Positions 26,505 to 34,644 of a DNA stretch of 64,000 nt are shown here, piece after piece (within the stretch, counting starts at the first letter, position 1; each line of letters opens with the position of its first letter). The notes beneath the pieces were generated by a model. It did not search any database and was not told where the DNA came from. It saw nothing but the letters and a program-made list of their open reading frames with translations. The stretch covers positions 20,670-84,669 of the forward strand of contig NZ_QYRN01000011.1 of NCBI RefSeq assembly GCF_003583935.1, given 5' to 3'. Both the position numbers and the translations under genes were made by a program. The stretch is from Aureimonas flava (GTDB lineage Bacteria > Pseudomonadota > Alphaproteobacteria > Rhizobiales > Rhizobiaceae).

Positions 26505-27437
26505 TCATTCGTCGGTGAGACGAAGGTTGTTCAGCCGCCGCTTCATCAGGTCGAAGCGGTCGGCGGCGCCTTCGCTGCGGCGAAGCGCGACGGCCGTCGA
26601 CAGGATGTCGATGACGACGAGCGCGGCGATGCGCGAGATGGTCGGCGTATAGACGTTGGTGTTCTCTAGCGTCTCGACGACGAGGGCGATGTCGCAGCGT
26701 GCGGTGAGCGCGTTCCGCGAGCCAGTGATGGCGATCACCTTCGCGCCGCCTTCCCGCGCGACGTCGGCGATCTCGATCAGCGAGCGGGTCCGCCCCGTGT
26801 TGGAGATGACGACCGCGACGTCGCCTTCGCGCATCACCGAGGCGGACATGATCTGCTGGTGGGAATCGAGTTGCGCCCCGCAGGGCACGCCGAAGAGCGG
26901 AAACTTCTGCTGCGCGTCGCGCGCGACGATGCCGGAGGCGCCGAAGCCGAAGAACTCGATCGAGCGCGCCGTCTCCAAAAGCGCGATCGCGGCCTCCATC
27001 GCCTGCGGGTCGAGATTGCGGCGCGCCCAGTCGAGGCTGGTGATCGTGTAGTCGAAGATCTTCTCGACCACCGAAGCGGGCGGATCGGTCGGCAGGAGCA
27101 CCGAATGGGTCGCGGGCGTGCCGAGCGCGAGGCCGTGGGCGAGACGGAGGCGAAAGTCCTGATAACCGGCGCAGCCGAGCGCGTTGCAGAAACGGATCAC
27201 GGTCGGCTGGCTGACGCCGGCTTCCGCAGCCGTGTCGGCGAGCGTCGCGCCGAGCACCCGCTGCGGGTCCGCAAGCACGAGATCGGCGACCTTGCGCTCG
27301 GATTTGCGCAAGGTCTCATGGGACGTGCGCACGACGTCGAGGATATTGCGCAAGGGGGCCTGCGGCTCCGCATCGTGTTCCGTCAAAACCTGCCTGTCCC
27401 GCGCCGTTCCGGGGCGGAGAATGGCCGCGAGTTCCAT
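26505..27437 (-). CDS. RpiR/HexR-family transcriptional regulator
   Basis: A 310-aa regulator with an N-terminal RpiR helix-turn-helix (LRKSERKVADLVLADPQRVLGATLADTAAEAGVSQPTVIRFCNALGCAGYQDFR) and a C-terminal SIS domain (EFFGFGASGIVARDAQQKFPLFG, ISNTGRTRSLIEIADVAREGGAKVIAITG) that binds a phosphosugar. It sits inside the operon, six bases after the metallo-hydrolase gene. It is the likeliest protein to act at the paired operator sites at 30857 and 31027, responding to a sugar phosphate made by the pathway. That link is inference, because SorC and DeoR regulators are also encoded nearby. Confidence 0.9.
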   Translation of the reverse strand: MELAAILRPGTARDRQVLTEHDAEPQAPLRNILDVVRTSHETLRKSERKVADLVLADPQRVLGATLADTAAEAGVSQPTVIRFCNALGCAGYQDFRLRLAHGLALGTPATHSVLLPTDPPASVVEKIFDYTITSLDWARRNLDPQAMEAAIALLETARSIEFFGFGASGIVARDAQQKFPLFGVPCGAQLDSHQQIMSASVMREGDVAVVISNTGRTRSLIEIADVAREGGAKVIAITGSRNALTARCDIALVVETLENTNVYTPTISRIAALVVIDILSTAVALRRSEGAADRFDLMKRRLNNLRLTDE

Positions 27438-27443
27438 CCGCCG

Positions 27444-28328
27444 TCAACCGAGCCGTGGCGCGGTGCGAAGGCGGTATTCGAGACCCGTTCGTGCGCGCTC
27501 CATCCCGAGCGGGGCAGCCGTTGCCGCGACCGCGTCGATGGCTGCCGGTTCGGCCGAGTTGAAGGCGAACATGCCATAGTGATGGGCAAGCATCGCAGGG
27601 ATGCCGGCGGCGCGGCAGAGTTCGGCCGCCTCCGCGGCGTCGAGGTTCCCCGCGATGCCGGCGGCGGCCAGGGCAGGGCTCCGGCCGTTGACCGGCAGGA
27701 GCGCGATGTCCGGCCGGAACGCGGCGACTTCCTCCGCCTGGCCGGGAAAGGGGACGGTGTCGCCGGAATGGAAGACGGTGACGCCTTCCGCCTCGACCGC
27801 GAACCCGAGGAACCGGTGGCATCCCTCCGCGTCCCGCTCCAACGTCTCGTGGGCTGCCCGCGCCACGCCGATCGCGATACCCGGCAGGATGTCGTGTCGT
27901 TCTCCCGCATCGACGGCCAGGAGTCGACCCGGTTCGATGTCGGCGCGCCGAAGAGCCTCGGCACCTTCCGCGGCGGGCGCGACGAAGCGGAGTCTTCGAA
28001 ACCGCCGCGCCAGCGGCTGCAGCGTGTCCGCGTCCATGTGGTCCGTGTGGCGGTGGGTCAGGAGCACGGCGTCCACCCGGCCGATCGCCTCCGGCGCGAC
28101 CGGGATGGGCATCATGCGCTGGTGGGGAGTGGGGCTGCCGGCATATTTCGCCGCCAGCGAATCCGAGAGGTAGGGGTCAATCAGAAGGCGCTGCCCGGCG
28201 GCTTCCAGGACGAAACCCGCTTGGCCGAGCCAGAACAGCGCGACCTCGCCCGCCTCCCGCAGCGGCTCGCACGCCAGGCGCTCGGCCAGGGGCGCCGACA
28301 GCGTGGTGGCGGTGAGGTGGGCGCTCAT
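27444..28328 (-). CDS. metallo-beta-lactamase-fold hydrolase, UlaG-like
   Basis: A 294-aa metallo-hydrolase. LTHRHTDHMDADTL carries the HxHxDH zinc motif, and FHSGDTVPF and ALLPVNGR resemble the UlaG/RNase Z-like branch, in which L-ascorbate-6-phosphate lactonase opens a phosphosugar lactone. A lactonase role would fit between the isomerase and dehydrogenases of this operon. ATG 28328 overlaps the stop of the hydroxyacid dehydrogenase gene (ATGA). Confidence 0.82.
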   Translation of the reverse strand: MSAHLTATTLSAPLAERLACEPLREAGEVALFWLGQAGFVLEAAGQRLLIDPYLSDSLAAKYAGSPTPHQRMMPIPVAPEAIGRVDAVLLTHRHTDHMDADTLQPLARRFRRLRFVAPAAEGAEALRRADIEPGRLLAVDAGERHDILPGIAIGVARAAHETLERDAEGCHRFLGFAVEAEGVTVFHSGDTVPFPGQAEEVAAFRPDIALLPVNGRSPALAAAGIAGNLDAAEAAELCRAAGIPAMLAHHYGMFAFNSAEPAAIDAVAATAAPLGMERARTGLEYRLRTAPRLG

Positions 28329-29251
28329 GGTCGCAGCGCCCGCAGGAGGTTCTCCACCGCGAGTTCCGTGACGCGATCGACGCTTTCCTGCGTGAACCCG
28401 CCGATATGGCTCGTCGCGATGACGCGTGAGTGGCCGGGGAGGCGCGACGAGCGCGGCGGCTCTTCGGGAAAGACGTCGGTCGCGTAGGCGAAGACGCGGC
28501 CGCAATCCAAGGCCTCGATCATCGCGTCCTCCTCCACGAGGCTGGCGCGCGCCGTGTTCACCACGATCGCCTCGTCGCGCAAGGCGGCAAACGCTGTCCT
28601 GTCGAGGAGGGGGCGATTGTCCGGCATGGACGGGCAATGGAAGGTGACGAGATCGGCCTCCCGAAACAGTGTCGGCAGATCGGTCCAGCGCAGACGATCA
28701 TCGGCGATGGCGAGGGCGGGACGCGCCGGATCGAAAGCGAGGATCGAAGCGCCGAGAGCGGCGAAGAGCCGGGCGACCTCGCCGCCGATCGCGCCGCAGC
28801 CGACGACGCCCACCGTCCGCCCGCGGATCTCGCGCCCGCGCCGGCGACGCCATTCGCCGCCCTTGAGGCCGTGATCGGCGAAGGGAATCTGGCGCAGGGC
28901 AGACAGAGCGAGCGCGATGGCGAGTTCCGCGACGCCCGCCGCATTCCCGCCGTCCGCCCGGCAGACGGCGACGCCCCGCTCCTTCAGGAGGGGCATAGGC
29001 AGGTTGTCGACGCCGCTGCCGTTGCGGCTGACGACGCGCAGCGCGTCCGCCGCCTCGATGGCCGACGCCGAGACAGGTTCGACGCCGGCGAGCCAGCCGA
29101 CCGTGCCGGGCAGGAGCCGGCACAGTTCCGCCTCGTCCGGCAGCGCGTTCGGCGTCGAATAGACCACCTCGAAGCGCTCCGCGCGCAGCCGCTCCACCGC
29201 CGGATGCGGCACGGCGGTGAGCGAGCGCGGCGTGACGAGGATACGATCCAT
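28325..29251 (-). CDS. D-isomer-specific 2-hydroxyacid dehydrogenase
   Basis: A 308-aa NAD(P)-dependent dehydrogenase. The Rossmann motif is GVVGCGAIGGEVARLF, the catalytic Arg is in VVNTARASLVEEDAM, the Glu in TDVFPEEPP, and the His in ATSHIGGFT. Relatives are phosphoglycerate, glycerate and erythronate-type dehydrogenases. The gene starts five bases after the AroE-like gene and overlaps the metallo-hydrolase start. Its substrate is likely a 2-hydroxy acid made from a sugar acid in this operon. Confidence 0.9.
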   Translation of the reverse strand: MDRILVTPRSLTAVPHPAVERLRAERFEVVYSTPNALPDEAELCRLLPGTVGWLAGVEPVSASAIEAADALRVVSRNGSGVDNLPMPLLKERGVAVCRADGGNAAGVAELAIALALSALRQIPFADHGLKGGEWRRRRGREIRGRTVGVVGCGAIGGEVARLFAALGASILAFDPARPALAIADDRLRWTDLPTLFREADLVTFHCPSMPDNRPLLDRTAFAALRDEAIVVNTARASLVEEDAMIEALDCGRVFAYATDVFPEEPPRSSRLPGHSRVIATSHIGGFTQESVDRVTELAVENLLRALRP

Positions 29252-29256
29252 CGCGG

Positions 29257-30219
29257 TCAGCCCTTCGAGGCGCGCGTCGCGATCGCCGAAATCTCATCGA
29301 AACGCGGGCCGGTGGAGGGAATGTCGATATGGAACACCTCGGCGATGACCTGCGTCCAGCCGTAGAGGAAATAGGTCCAGCCGTCCTCGACCTGGAGCCG
29401 GCGCGCTGCGGCCTGGGCCCGTGCCTGGCCGAGGAAGACGAGGTCGCCGCGATAGTTGAGGTCCCAGGCGATGCCGGCTTCCGGGAACTGGGCGGCGTCG
29501 CTCAGGGGCGAGCCCGGGGCGTCCTTTCCAAGACCCGTGGCGTTGATCACGAGCGAGCCGGGCTTGAGGGCGGCCAGGACCGCGTCGTTGTCCTCGGCCC
29601 GAGGTGCCAGCACGTAGTCTACGGGCACGTCGGAGCCGATGGCCTCGTGGATGCGGCGAATCTCGCCGAGCCGCTCCGGGCTACGGTTCGACACGACGAT
29701 GCGCGACGGGCGGTCGGCGCCCCGGCTCGTCTGCATCATGTGCCAGGTGAGCGCGATGGTGGAGCCGCCTGCCCCCATGGAGAAGAGTTCGGCGCCGGTC
29801 CGCTCGAAATGGCGCTCCGGCAGGAAGCCGTCCAGTGCGAGGCCGGAGGTGATCGGGTCCTTGGCATGGCAGAGGAGGCGGCCGCCCTGCTTCGAGATGC
29901 AACTCGTCTCGTCCATCAGCCGCGCATGGGGATCGATCTCGTCGAACAGATCGTGTGCGGCCTTGAAGAGGTCGATCTTGTGCGTCGTCACCAGCGCGCC
30001 GATCGAATTCGGATCGTCGCGGATGAAGGACACCACCTCGCGATAGGCGGCGGGATCGGCGTGGAGCGGCAGATCGATGCCGCGCATCTCGGCGTCGAGG
30101 CCGAGATACCGTCCCCAAGCCGGAAAGACTTTCATGATGGAGCTTCTGCCCGTCGTGACGCCGACGAAATAGAAGGCCGGGCGCGTCGCCGGCGGGTACG
30201 GGGAACTGATCGTCGTCAT
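29257..30219 (-). CDS. shikimate/quinate dehydrogenase-like protein
   Basis: A 320-aa AroE-fold dehydrogenase. Residues around GRSSIMKVFPAW replace the usual SLSPxMHN substrate loop. The catalytic Lys is kept in ALVTTHKIDLF. The nucleotide motif is SMGAGGSTIAL, then INATGLGKDAPGSPL. Altered substrate loops are typical of AroE paralogues that act on compounds other than shikimate. Its location between a cupin phosphoglucose isomerase and a 2-hydroxyacid dehydrogenase points to a sugar-derived polyol or cyclitol. ATG 30219 overlaps the isomerase stop. Confidence 0.85.
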   Translation of the reverse strand: MTTISSPYPPATRPAFYFVGVTTGRSSIMKVFPAWGRYLGLDAEMRGIDLPLHADPAAYREVVSFIRDDPNSIGALVTTHKIDLFKAAHDLFDEIDPHARLMDETSCISKQGGRLLCHAKDPITSGLALDGFLPERHFERTGAELFSMGAGGSTIALTWHMMQTSRGADRPSRIVVSNRSPERLGEIRRIHEAIGSDVPVDYVLAPRAEDNDAVLAALKPGSLVINATGLGKDAPGSPLSDAAQFPEAGIAWDLNYRGDLVFLGQARAQAAARRLQVEDGWTYFLYGWTQVIAEVFHIDIPSTGPRFDEISAIATRASKG

Positions 30220-30845
30220 GCCGCCTGCCCGTAGAGGGCCTCGATAAGGGCAGCCGGGCGCGGGCGCCAGGAAGCGTTGTCGATCGCCGTCCAGCCGCCC
30301 GCCCCGTCGTCGACGATGCGCTGGCGCATGCCGCCCGCCTTGGCGATGATGTCGTAGTCCTGGCCGGAATCGGCCGGATAGGCGAAGGTCATCACCAGAT
30401 CCTGCGCGCCGACATTCACCGAACGGTGGATCCAGAAGGGCGGCACGTAGCAGACGGTGCGCGGCCGCATCTCGATCACGCGGACCTCGCCCTCGGGAGA
30501 TTCCAGCAGCATCAGGCCATGACCTGCCTCGCCGTAGTACATTTCCGGCCGGTCGGCCTTGGCGTGGATATGGCCGCGCGTCAGGAAGTACTCGCGCCCG
30601 ACCTTGCCGGGGATCATGCGCGTCACGCCGATGATCATATCGCCGGCGTCGGACGAGGGCTTGTGGTCGGTGACCTCGTACATGACGGCGTCCGCGCCGC
30701 GCTGAGCGCGCAGATGATCGAAGGCTGCCTTGTCTTCGTAGAGCCCCTCGAGGTCGCCTAGCGTCTTTCGGTATCGCGTGCCCGCGCCGGACAGTTCGCC
30801 GGCCACTGTGTCGACGGTGAAGATTCCTGGCTCGCGCAATGTCAT
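30216..30845 (-). CDS. cupin-type glucose-6-phosphate isomerase-like protein
   Basis: A 209-aa cupin of the archaeal-type phosphoglucose isomerase family, which also occurs in some rhizobia and Salmonella. The family signature FLTRGHIHAKADRPEMYYGEAGHGLML is present, with metal ligands His92, His94, Glu101 and His140 numbered from ATG 30845. That start has GGAGAG five bases upstream; ATG 30857 would add four residues. It is the first gene of the minus operon, with a palindrome at 30857-30877 against its start. It interconverts an aldose- and ketose-6-phosphate, but its presence in a dedicated operon suggests a substrate other than glucose-6-phosphate. Confidence 0.88.
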   Translation of the reverse strand: MTLREPGIFTVDTVAGELSGAGTRYRKTLGDLEGLYEDKAAFDHLRAQRGADAVMYEVTDHKPSSDAGDMIIGVTRMIPGKVGREYFLTRGHIHAKADRPEMYYGEAGHGLMLLESPEGEVRVIEMRPRTVCYVPPFWIHRSVNVGAQDLVMTFAYPADSGQDYDIIAKAGGMRQRIVDDGAGGWTAIDNASWRPRPAALIEALYGQAA

Positions 30846-30856
30846 CGGGCTCTCCA

Positions 30857-30880
30857 TTATGTAGAAATGCTACATAACGG
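30857..30880. promoter_or_regulatory. palindromic operator at the cupin isomerase promoter
   Basis: TTATGTAG-N5-CTACATAA (30857-30877) is a perfect 8-bp inverted repeat followed by CGG. It lies 12 bp before the chosen start of the isomerase gene. The same sequence in looser form recurs at 31027-31050 on the other side of the intergenic region, with 18 of 24 positions identical by my alignment. It probably binds a repressor acting on both divergent operons. Confidence 0.65.
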
Positions 30881-31011
30881 AGATACGAAGCGCAAGAGTG
30901 GATCGGATCGCCGGCGCCGACACACGACTTGAAAGTGTTCAGACATAATGCTGCGTTGCAAAAAACGCCACATGCGAAAACAAGGATCACGTATGTGAAT
31001 TCTGAAAGGGC

Positions 31012-31050
31012 TTGACGTCTTTCTACATATGTAACTACGCTACAAAACGG
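31012..31050 (+). promoter_or_regulatory. promoter and second operator for the sugar ABC operon
   Basis: A -35-like TTGACG (31012-31017) and a -10-like TACGCT (31036-31041) are spaced 18 bp. The operator copy at 31027-31050 reads TATGTA, a spacer, then GCTACAAAACGG, and covers the -10 region, so a bound repressor would block RNA polymerase. The start codon of the binding-protein gene is at 31085, behind GGAGGA. Confidence 0.55.
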
Positions 31051-31084
31051 GCTGAGGGAGACACGCCCTTTCGTGGAGGAACTG

Positions 31085-32056
31085 ATGAAGACGTTGTCCC
31101 TTTCGGGCTGCATGCTCGCCGTCGCATGCGTCCTCGGCACCGCCGGCTCGGCCAGTGCCGCCGACTGCAAGGTGGGTGTCGCCATGTACACCCTCAGCGC
31201 ACCCTACTTCGCCGCCCAGCAGGCCGCCGCGCTCGACCAGGCCAAGAAGGCCGGCTGCGAGGTCTCGACCTCCGACGGGCAGAACGACATGAACAAGCAG
31301 ATCGCCGACGTGGAGGACATGGTCGCCAAGGGCGTCAATCTCCTGATCTTGAACCCGCGCGATCCCGAAGGCCTCGTGGCCGCCGCCAACGCCGCCACCG
31401 CCGCGGGCGTCAAGGTCGTGGTGATGGACAGCTCCATCAACACCAGCGCCAACGTCGTGACGCAGGTGCGCTCTTCCAACGACCAGAACGGCTATCTCGT
31501 CGGCCAGTGGCTCGCCAAGCGGATGCAGGGCACGCCGATGAAGATCGCGCTCCTGTCCGGCTCGCAGGGCAACGAGGTCGGCCGCGACCGCCGGCTCGGC
31601 GTGTTCAAGGGCGTCGTCGAGGGGCAGCTCACCAACGAGGGCAAGTCCACCTTCGAGGTGGTTGGCCAAGGCTGGGGAAGCTGGGAGCAGGAAGGCGGCC
31701 TGAAGGCCATGGAGGACCTTCTCACCGCCCATCCGGACGTCAACGTCGTGATCGGCGAGAACGATTCCATGGCGCTCGGCGCGATGAAGGCGCTGGAAGG
31801 CGTCGGTTCCACCGACGTCCTCGTGCTCGCGGCCGCCGACGGCCAGAAGGAAGCGCTCGCCGCCATCAAGGACGGCAAGTACGGGGCGACCGGGCTCAAC
31901 GACCCGGACCTCGTCGCCCGCACCGCCGTGGACATCGGCCTCAAGGCCCTGGACGGAACGCTGGAGGCCGACTTCCCGAAGCTGAAGCTTACCGATCCGG
32001 CCGTGATCACCAAGGACAACGTCGACAAGTACTACCGCGCCGACGCGGTGTTCTGA
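31085..32056 (+). CDS. sugar ABC transporter periplasmic binding protein, RbsB-like
   Basis: A 323-aa periplasmic binding protein of the ribose/galactose class. The signal peptide ends at GSASAADC. The mature part opens KVGVAMYTLSAPYFAAQQAAALDQAKKAGCEV and holds ADVEDMVAKGVNLLILNPRDPEGL, the standard lobe-1 pattern. GGAGGA at 31075-31080 fixes ATG 31085. It is the first gene of the plus operon and is followed by a hairpin (32080-32106) that would let it be made in excess over the rest. The sugar is unknown. Confidence 0.92.
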   Translation: MKTLSLSGCMLAVACVLGTAGSASAADCKVGVAMYTLSAPYFAAQQAAALDQAKKAGCEVSTSDGQNDMNKQIADVEDMVAKGVNLLILNPRDPEGLVAAANAATAAGVKVVVMDSSINTSANVVTQVRSSNDQNGYLVGQWLAKRMQGTPMKIALLSGSQGNEVGRDRRLGVFKGVVEGQLTNEGKSTFEVVGQGWGSWEQEGGLKAMEDLLTAHPDVNVVIGENDSMALGAMKALEGVGSTDVLVLAAADGQKEALAAIKDGKYGATGLNDPDLVARTAVDIGLKALDGTLEADFPKLKLTDPAVITKDNVDKYYRADAVF

Positions 32057-32079
32057 TCGGCTTTTCGCTGACCTGACAG

Positions 32080-32106
32080 GGCGGCGGCCTCCGACGGGCC
32101 GCTGCC
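32080..32106 (+). terminator. attenuator-like hairpin between binding protein and ATPase genes
   Basis: GGCGGCGGCC (32080-32089) pairs with GGCCGCTGCC (32097-32106) with one mismatch and a seven-base loop, then GTTT. Such a hairpin after a binding-protein gene usually limits readthrough or protects the upstream mRNA. A very similar one follows the other sugar-binding-protein gene at 50945. Confidence 0.5.
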
Positions 32107-32133
32107 GTTTCCATGGTTCATGCGGGAGACGTC

Positions 32134-33651
32134 ATGACCGAACTCGCCCGACTGTCGGCCATCACCAAATCCTTCGGCGGCATCCATGCGCTGCGTGGCG
32201 TCGATTTCGACGTGCGGTCCGGCGAAGTCCATTCGCTGCTCGGCGAGAACGGCGCCGGCAAGTCGACCCTGATGCGCGTCCTCGGCGGCGAGCTGACGCC
32301 GACCGGCGGAACGGTCCAGGTTGGCGGCGAGACCGTGACGATGCGCGACCCCCGCGAGGCGAGGGCGCGCGGCATTGCCGTGATCCACCAGGAACTGGCG
32401 CTGGCCCCCGACCTTACCGTCGCGGAGAACATCTTTCTCGGCGAGTTGCCGGGCGTCATCTCGTGGGGCGCGCTGAAGCGCCGCGCCAAGGCGCTTCTCG
32501 ACCGGCTCGGCTTCGCGATCGATCCCGGCCGCACCGTCGGCAGCCTCGCGGTCGCTCACCAGCAGGTGGTGGAGATCGCGAAGGCCCTGGCACGCGAAGT
32601 CCGCATCATCGTGTTCGACGAGCCGACCGCGGTCCTGTCCGCGCAGGACGCCGAGCGCCTTCACCGCATCATCCAAGGTCTCAAGCGGAACGGCGTCGGC
32701 ATCGTCTACATCTCCCACCGCCTCGACGAAGTGATGCGCATTTCCGACCGAATGACGGTGATGAAGGACGGCCAACTCGTCGGCACGGTCGAGGCGTCCT
32801 CCATCACCGTGGACGAACTGATCCGCATGATGGTCGGGCGGCCGCTCGCCGCGATGTTTCCCGAAAAGGGCCGGCGCGCCATCGGAGAGACCGTCCTGGA
32901 AGCGAAGGCCCTCCGGCGCGGCGCGAAGGTCCGCGGCGTGTCCTTCTCGGTGCGGGCCGGCGAGGTGGTCGGCCTCGGCGGCCTCGTCGGCGCCGGCCGC
33001 ACCGAGGTCGCGCGCCTCGTCTTCGGCGCGGATCCCCTGGAGAGCGGCGAGATCCATCTGCGCGGCGGGAAGGTCGACTTCGCGAGCCCACGCGACGCGG
33101 TGCTCGCCGGCATCGGGCTCGTGCCCGAGGATCGCAAGCACGAGGGCGTCGTGCTCGACAATGCCATCCGCATCAACGCCACCATGGCTCGCATGAATTC
33201 CGTGACGGGCCCGCTCGGCATCCTGCGGCGCGGCCTCGAGAAGACGATTGTCGAGGACCTCGGCCAGGCGCTCCGCCTCAAGTCGGCCGGCGTCGATGCG
33301 CCGGTCTCAAGCCTTTCCGGAGGCAACCAGCAGAAGGTCGTCCTGGCGAAGTGGTTTCATGCCGAAGGCGACGTCATCATCCTGGACGAGCCGACGCGCG
33401 GCGTCGACGTCGGCGCCAAGACGGAAATCTACGCGCTCGTGCACAAGCTCGCCGAAGCCGGCAAGGCGGTGCTCGTCATCTCTTCCGAACATCAGGAACT
33501 CTTCGGCCTCTGCGACCGCGTCCTCGTCATGAGCGAAGGCGAGATCCGGGGCGAACTCCTGCCCGAGCGCTACAGCGAGGAGAACCTCCTGTCCCTGGCC
33601 ATGGTCCGCTCCATGGCCGCTCCCCAGACGATCGAGGAGGACGCAGCATGA
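32134..33651 (+). CDS. sugar ABC transporter ATP-binding protein, RbsA-like (two ATPase domains)
   Basis: A 505-aa protein with two tandem ATPase domains as in RbsA/MglA/XylG. Domain one has Walker A GENGAGKST and FDEPTAVLSAQD. Domain two has the degenerate P-loop GGLVGAGRTE, the signature LSGGNQQKVVLAKW and Walker B LDEPTRGVDVGAK. ATG 32134 follows GGGAGA; an upstream GTG/ATG frame from 32113 would add seven residues. Its stop overlaps the permease start (ATGA). It energises uptake of the monosaccharide bound by the upstream gene's product. Confidence 0.94.
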   Translation: MTELARLSAITKSFGGIHALRGVDFDVRSGEVHSLLGENGAGKSTLMRVLGGELTPTGGTVQVGGETVTMRDPREARARGIAVIHQELALAPDLTVAENIFLGELPGVISWGALKRRAKALLDRLGFAIDPGRTVGSLAVAHQQVVEIAKALAREVRIIVFDEPTAVLSAQDAERLHRIIQGLKRNGVGIVYISHRLDEVMRISDRMTVMKDGQLVGTVEASSITVDELIRMMVGRPLAAMFPEKGRRAIGETVLEAKALRRGAKVRGVSFSVRAGEVVGLGGLVGAGRTEVARLVFGADPLESGEIHLRGGKVDFASPRDAVLAGIGLVPEDRKHEGVVLDNAIRINATMARMNSVTGPLGILRRGLEKTIVEDLGQALRLKSAGVDAPVSSLSGGNQQKVVLAKWFHAEGDVIILDEPTRGVDVGAKTEIYALVHKLAEAGKAVLVISSEHQELFGLCDRVLVMSEGEIRGELLPERYSEENLLSLAMVRSMAAPQTIEEDAA

Positions 33652-34637
33652 CCACGGTCTCGCAGACACAGGGCCGCGAAACGCGTAAGGTTGATTTCGC
33701 GAGCGTCATCCAGCATTTCGCGACGCTGGCGATCTTTCTGGTGCTCGTCGTGGCCGCGAGCTTCTGGTCCGACGCCTTTCTCAGCCGCATCAACATATTG
33801 AACGTGCTGCGGCAGGTCGCGGCCGGTGCCGGCATCATGGCCGTCGGTATGCTCTTCGTCATCCTGACGCGCGGCATCGACCTCTCGGTCGGCTCGATCG
33901 CTGCGTTGGGCTCGGTGCTGACCGCGCACTTCATCCATTTCATGGGGCTGAGCCAGGCCTCTTCCATCGCCCTGGTCATTCTGGCCGGCATGGGCTGCGG
34001 CCTGGTGACGGGTGTCTTCGTCGCCTATCTGCGCCTTCCGTCCTTCGTGATGTCGCTGGCGATGCTCGCCATCGCGCGCGGCCTCTCGCTCATCATCTCG
34101 GACGGGCGGCCGATTCCGTTGGGCGCTGAAGGCGCCGCGATCTCGAACTTCGGTTCGGGCTTCGCCTTCGGCCTGCCGCTGCCGGTCTGGCTGATGTTCG
34201 CCGTCTTCCTGATCGGCGGCCTGGTTCTGAACTTCACCCGCTTCGGCCGCATCGTGAAGGCGATCGGCTCCAACGAGGAGGCCGTGCGTCTCTCGGGCAT
34301 CGCGGTGCCGCGCTACATCCTTACCGTCTACGTCGTCTCCGGAGCGCTGGCGGCGGTCGCCGGGATCATCTCGACGGCCCGCACCGGCGTCGGCTCGGCG
34401 CAGGTCGGCGTCGGCGTGGAACTGAACGTCATCGCGGCGGTGGTCATCGGCGGCGCCAGCCTGATGGGCGGGCGCGGCGGCGTCATCAACACCCTGCTCG
34501 GCGCGCTGATCATGGGCATCATCGCCAATATCATGAACCTCGGCGGTGTCCCCGGCTACCATCAGCAGGTCTATATGGGCGTCATCATCGTCATCGCGAT
34601 GCTGCTGCAATACGGAACCGGCCGACTGAAGGTCTGA
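33648..34637 (+). CDS. sugar ABC transporter permease, RbsC-like
   Basis: A 329-aa inner-membrane permease of the ribose class with eight to ten hydrophobic segments. The family stretch GIMAVGMLFVILTRGIDLSVGSIAALGSV is near residue 65, and GRIVKAIGSNEEAVRLSGIAV further on. Coupled to the ATPase by an ATGA overlap at 33648. Single permease genes of this type act as homodimers. Confidence 0.94.
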   Translation: MTTVSQTQGRETRKVDFASVIQHFATLAIFLVLVVAASFWSDAFLSRINILNVLRQVAAGAGIMAVGMLFVILTRGIDLSVGSIAALGSVLTAHFIHFMGLSQASSIALVILAGMGCGLVTGVFVAYLRLPSFVMSLAMLAIARGLSLIISDGRPIPLGAEGAAISNFGSGFAFGLPLPVWLMFAVFLIGGLVLNFTRFGRIVKAIGSNEEAVRLSGIAVPRYILTVYVVSGALAAVAGIISTARTGVGSAQVGVGVELNVIAAVVIGGASLMGGRGGVINTLLGALIMGIIANIMNLGGVPGYHQQVYMGVIIVIAMLLQYGTGRLKV

Positions 34638-34644
34638 GTTGGTC

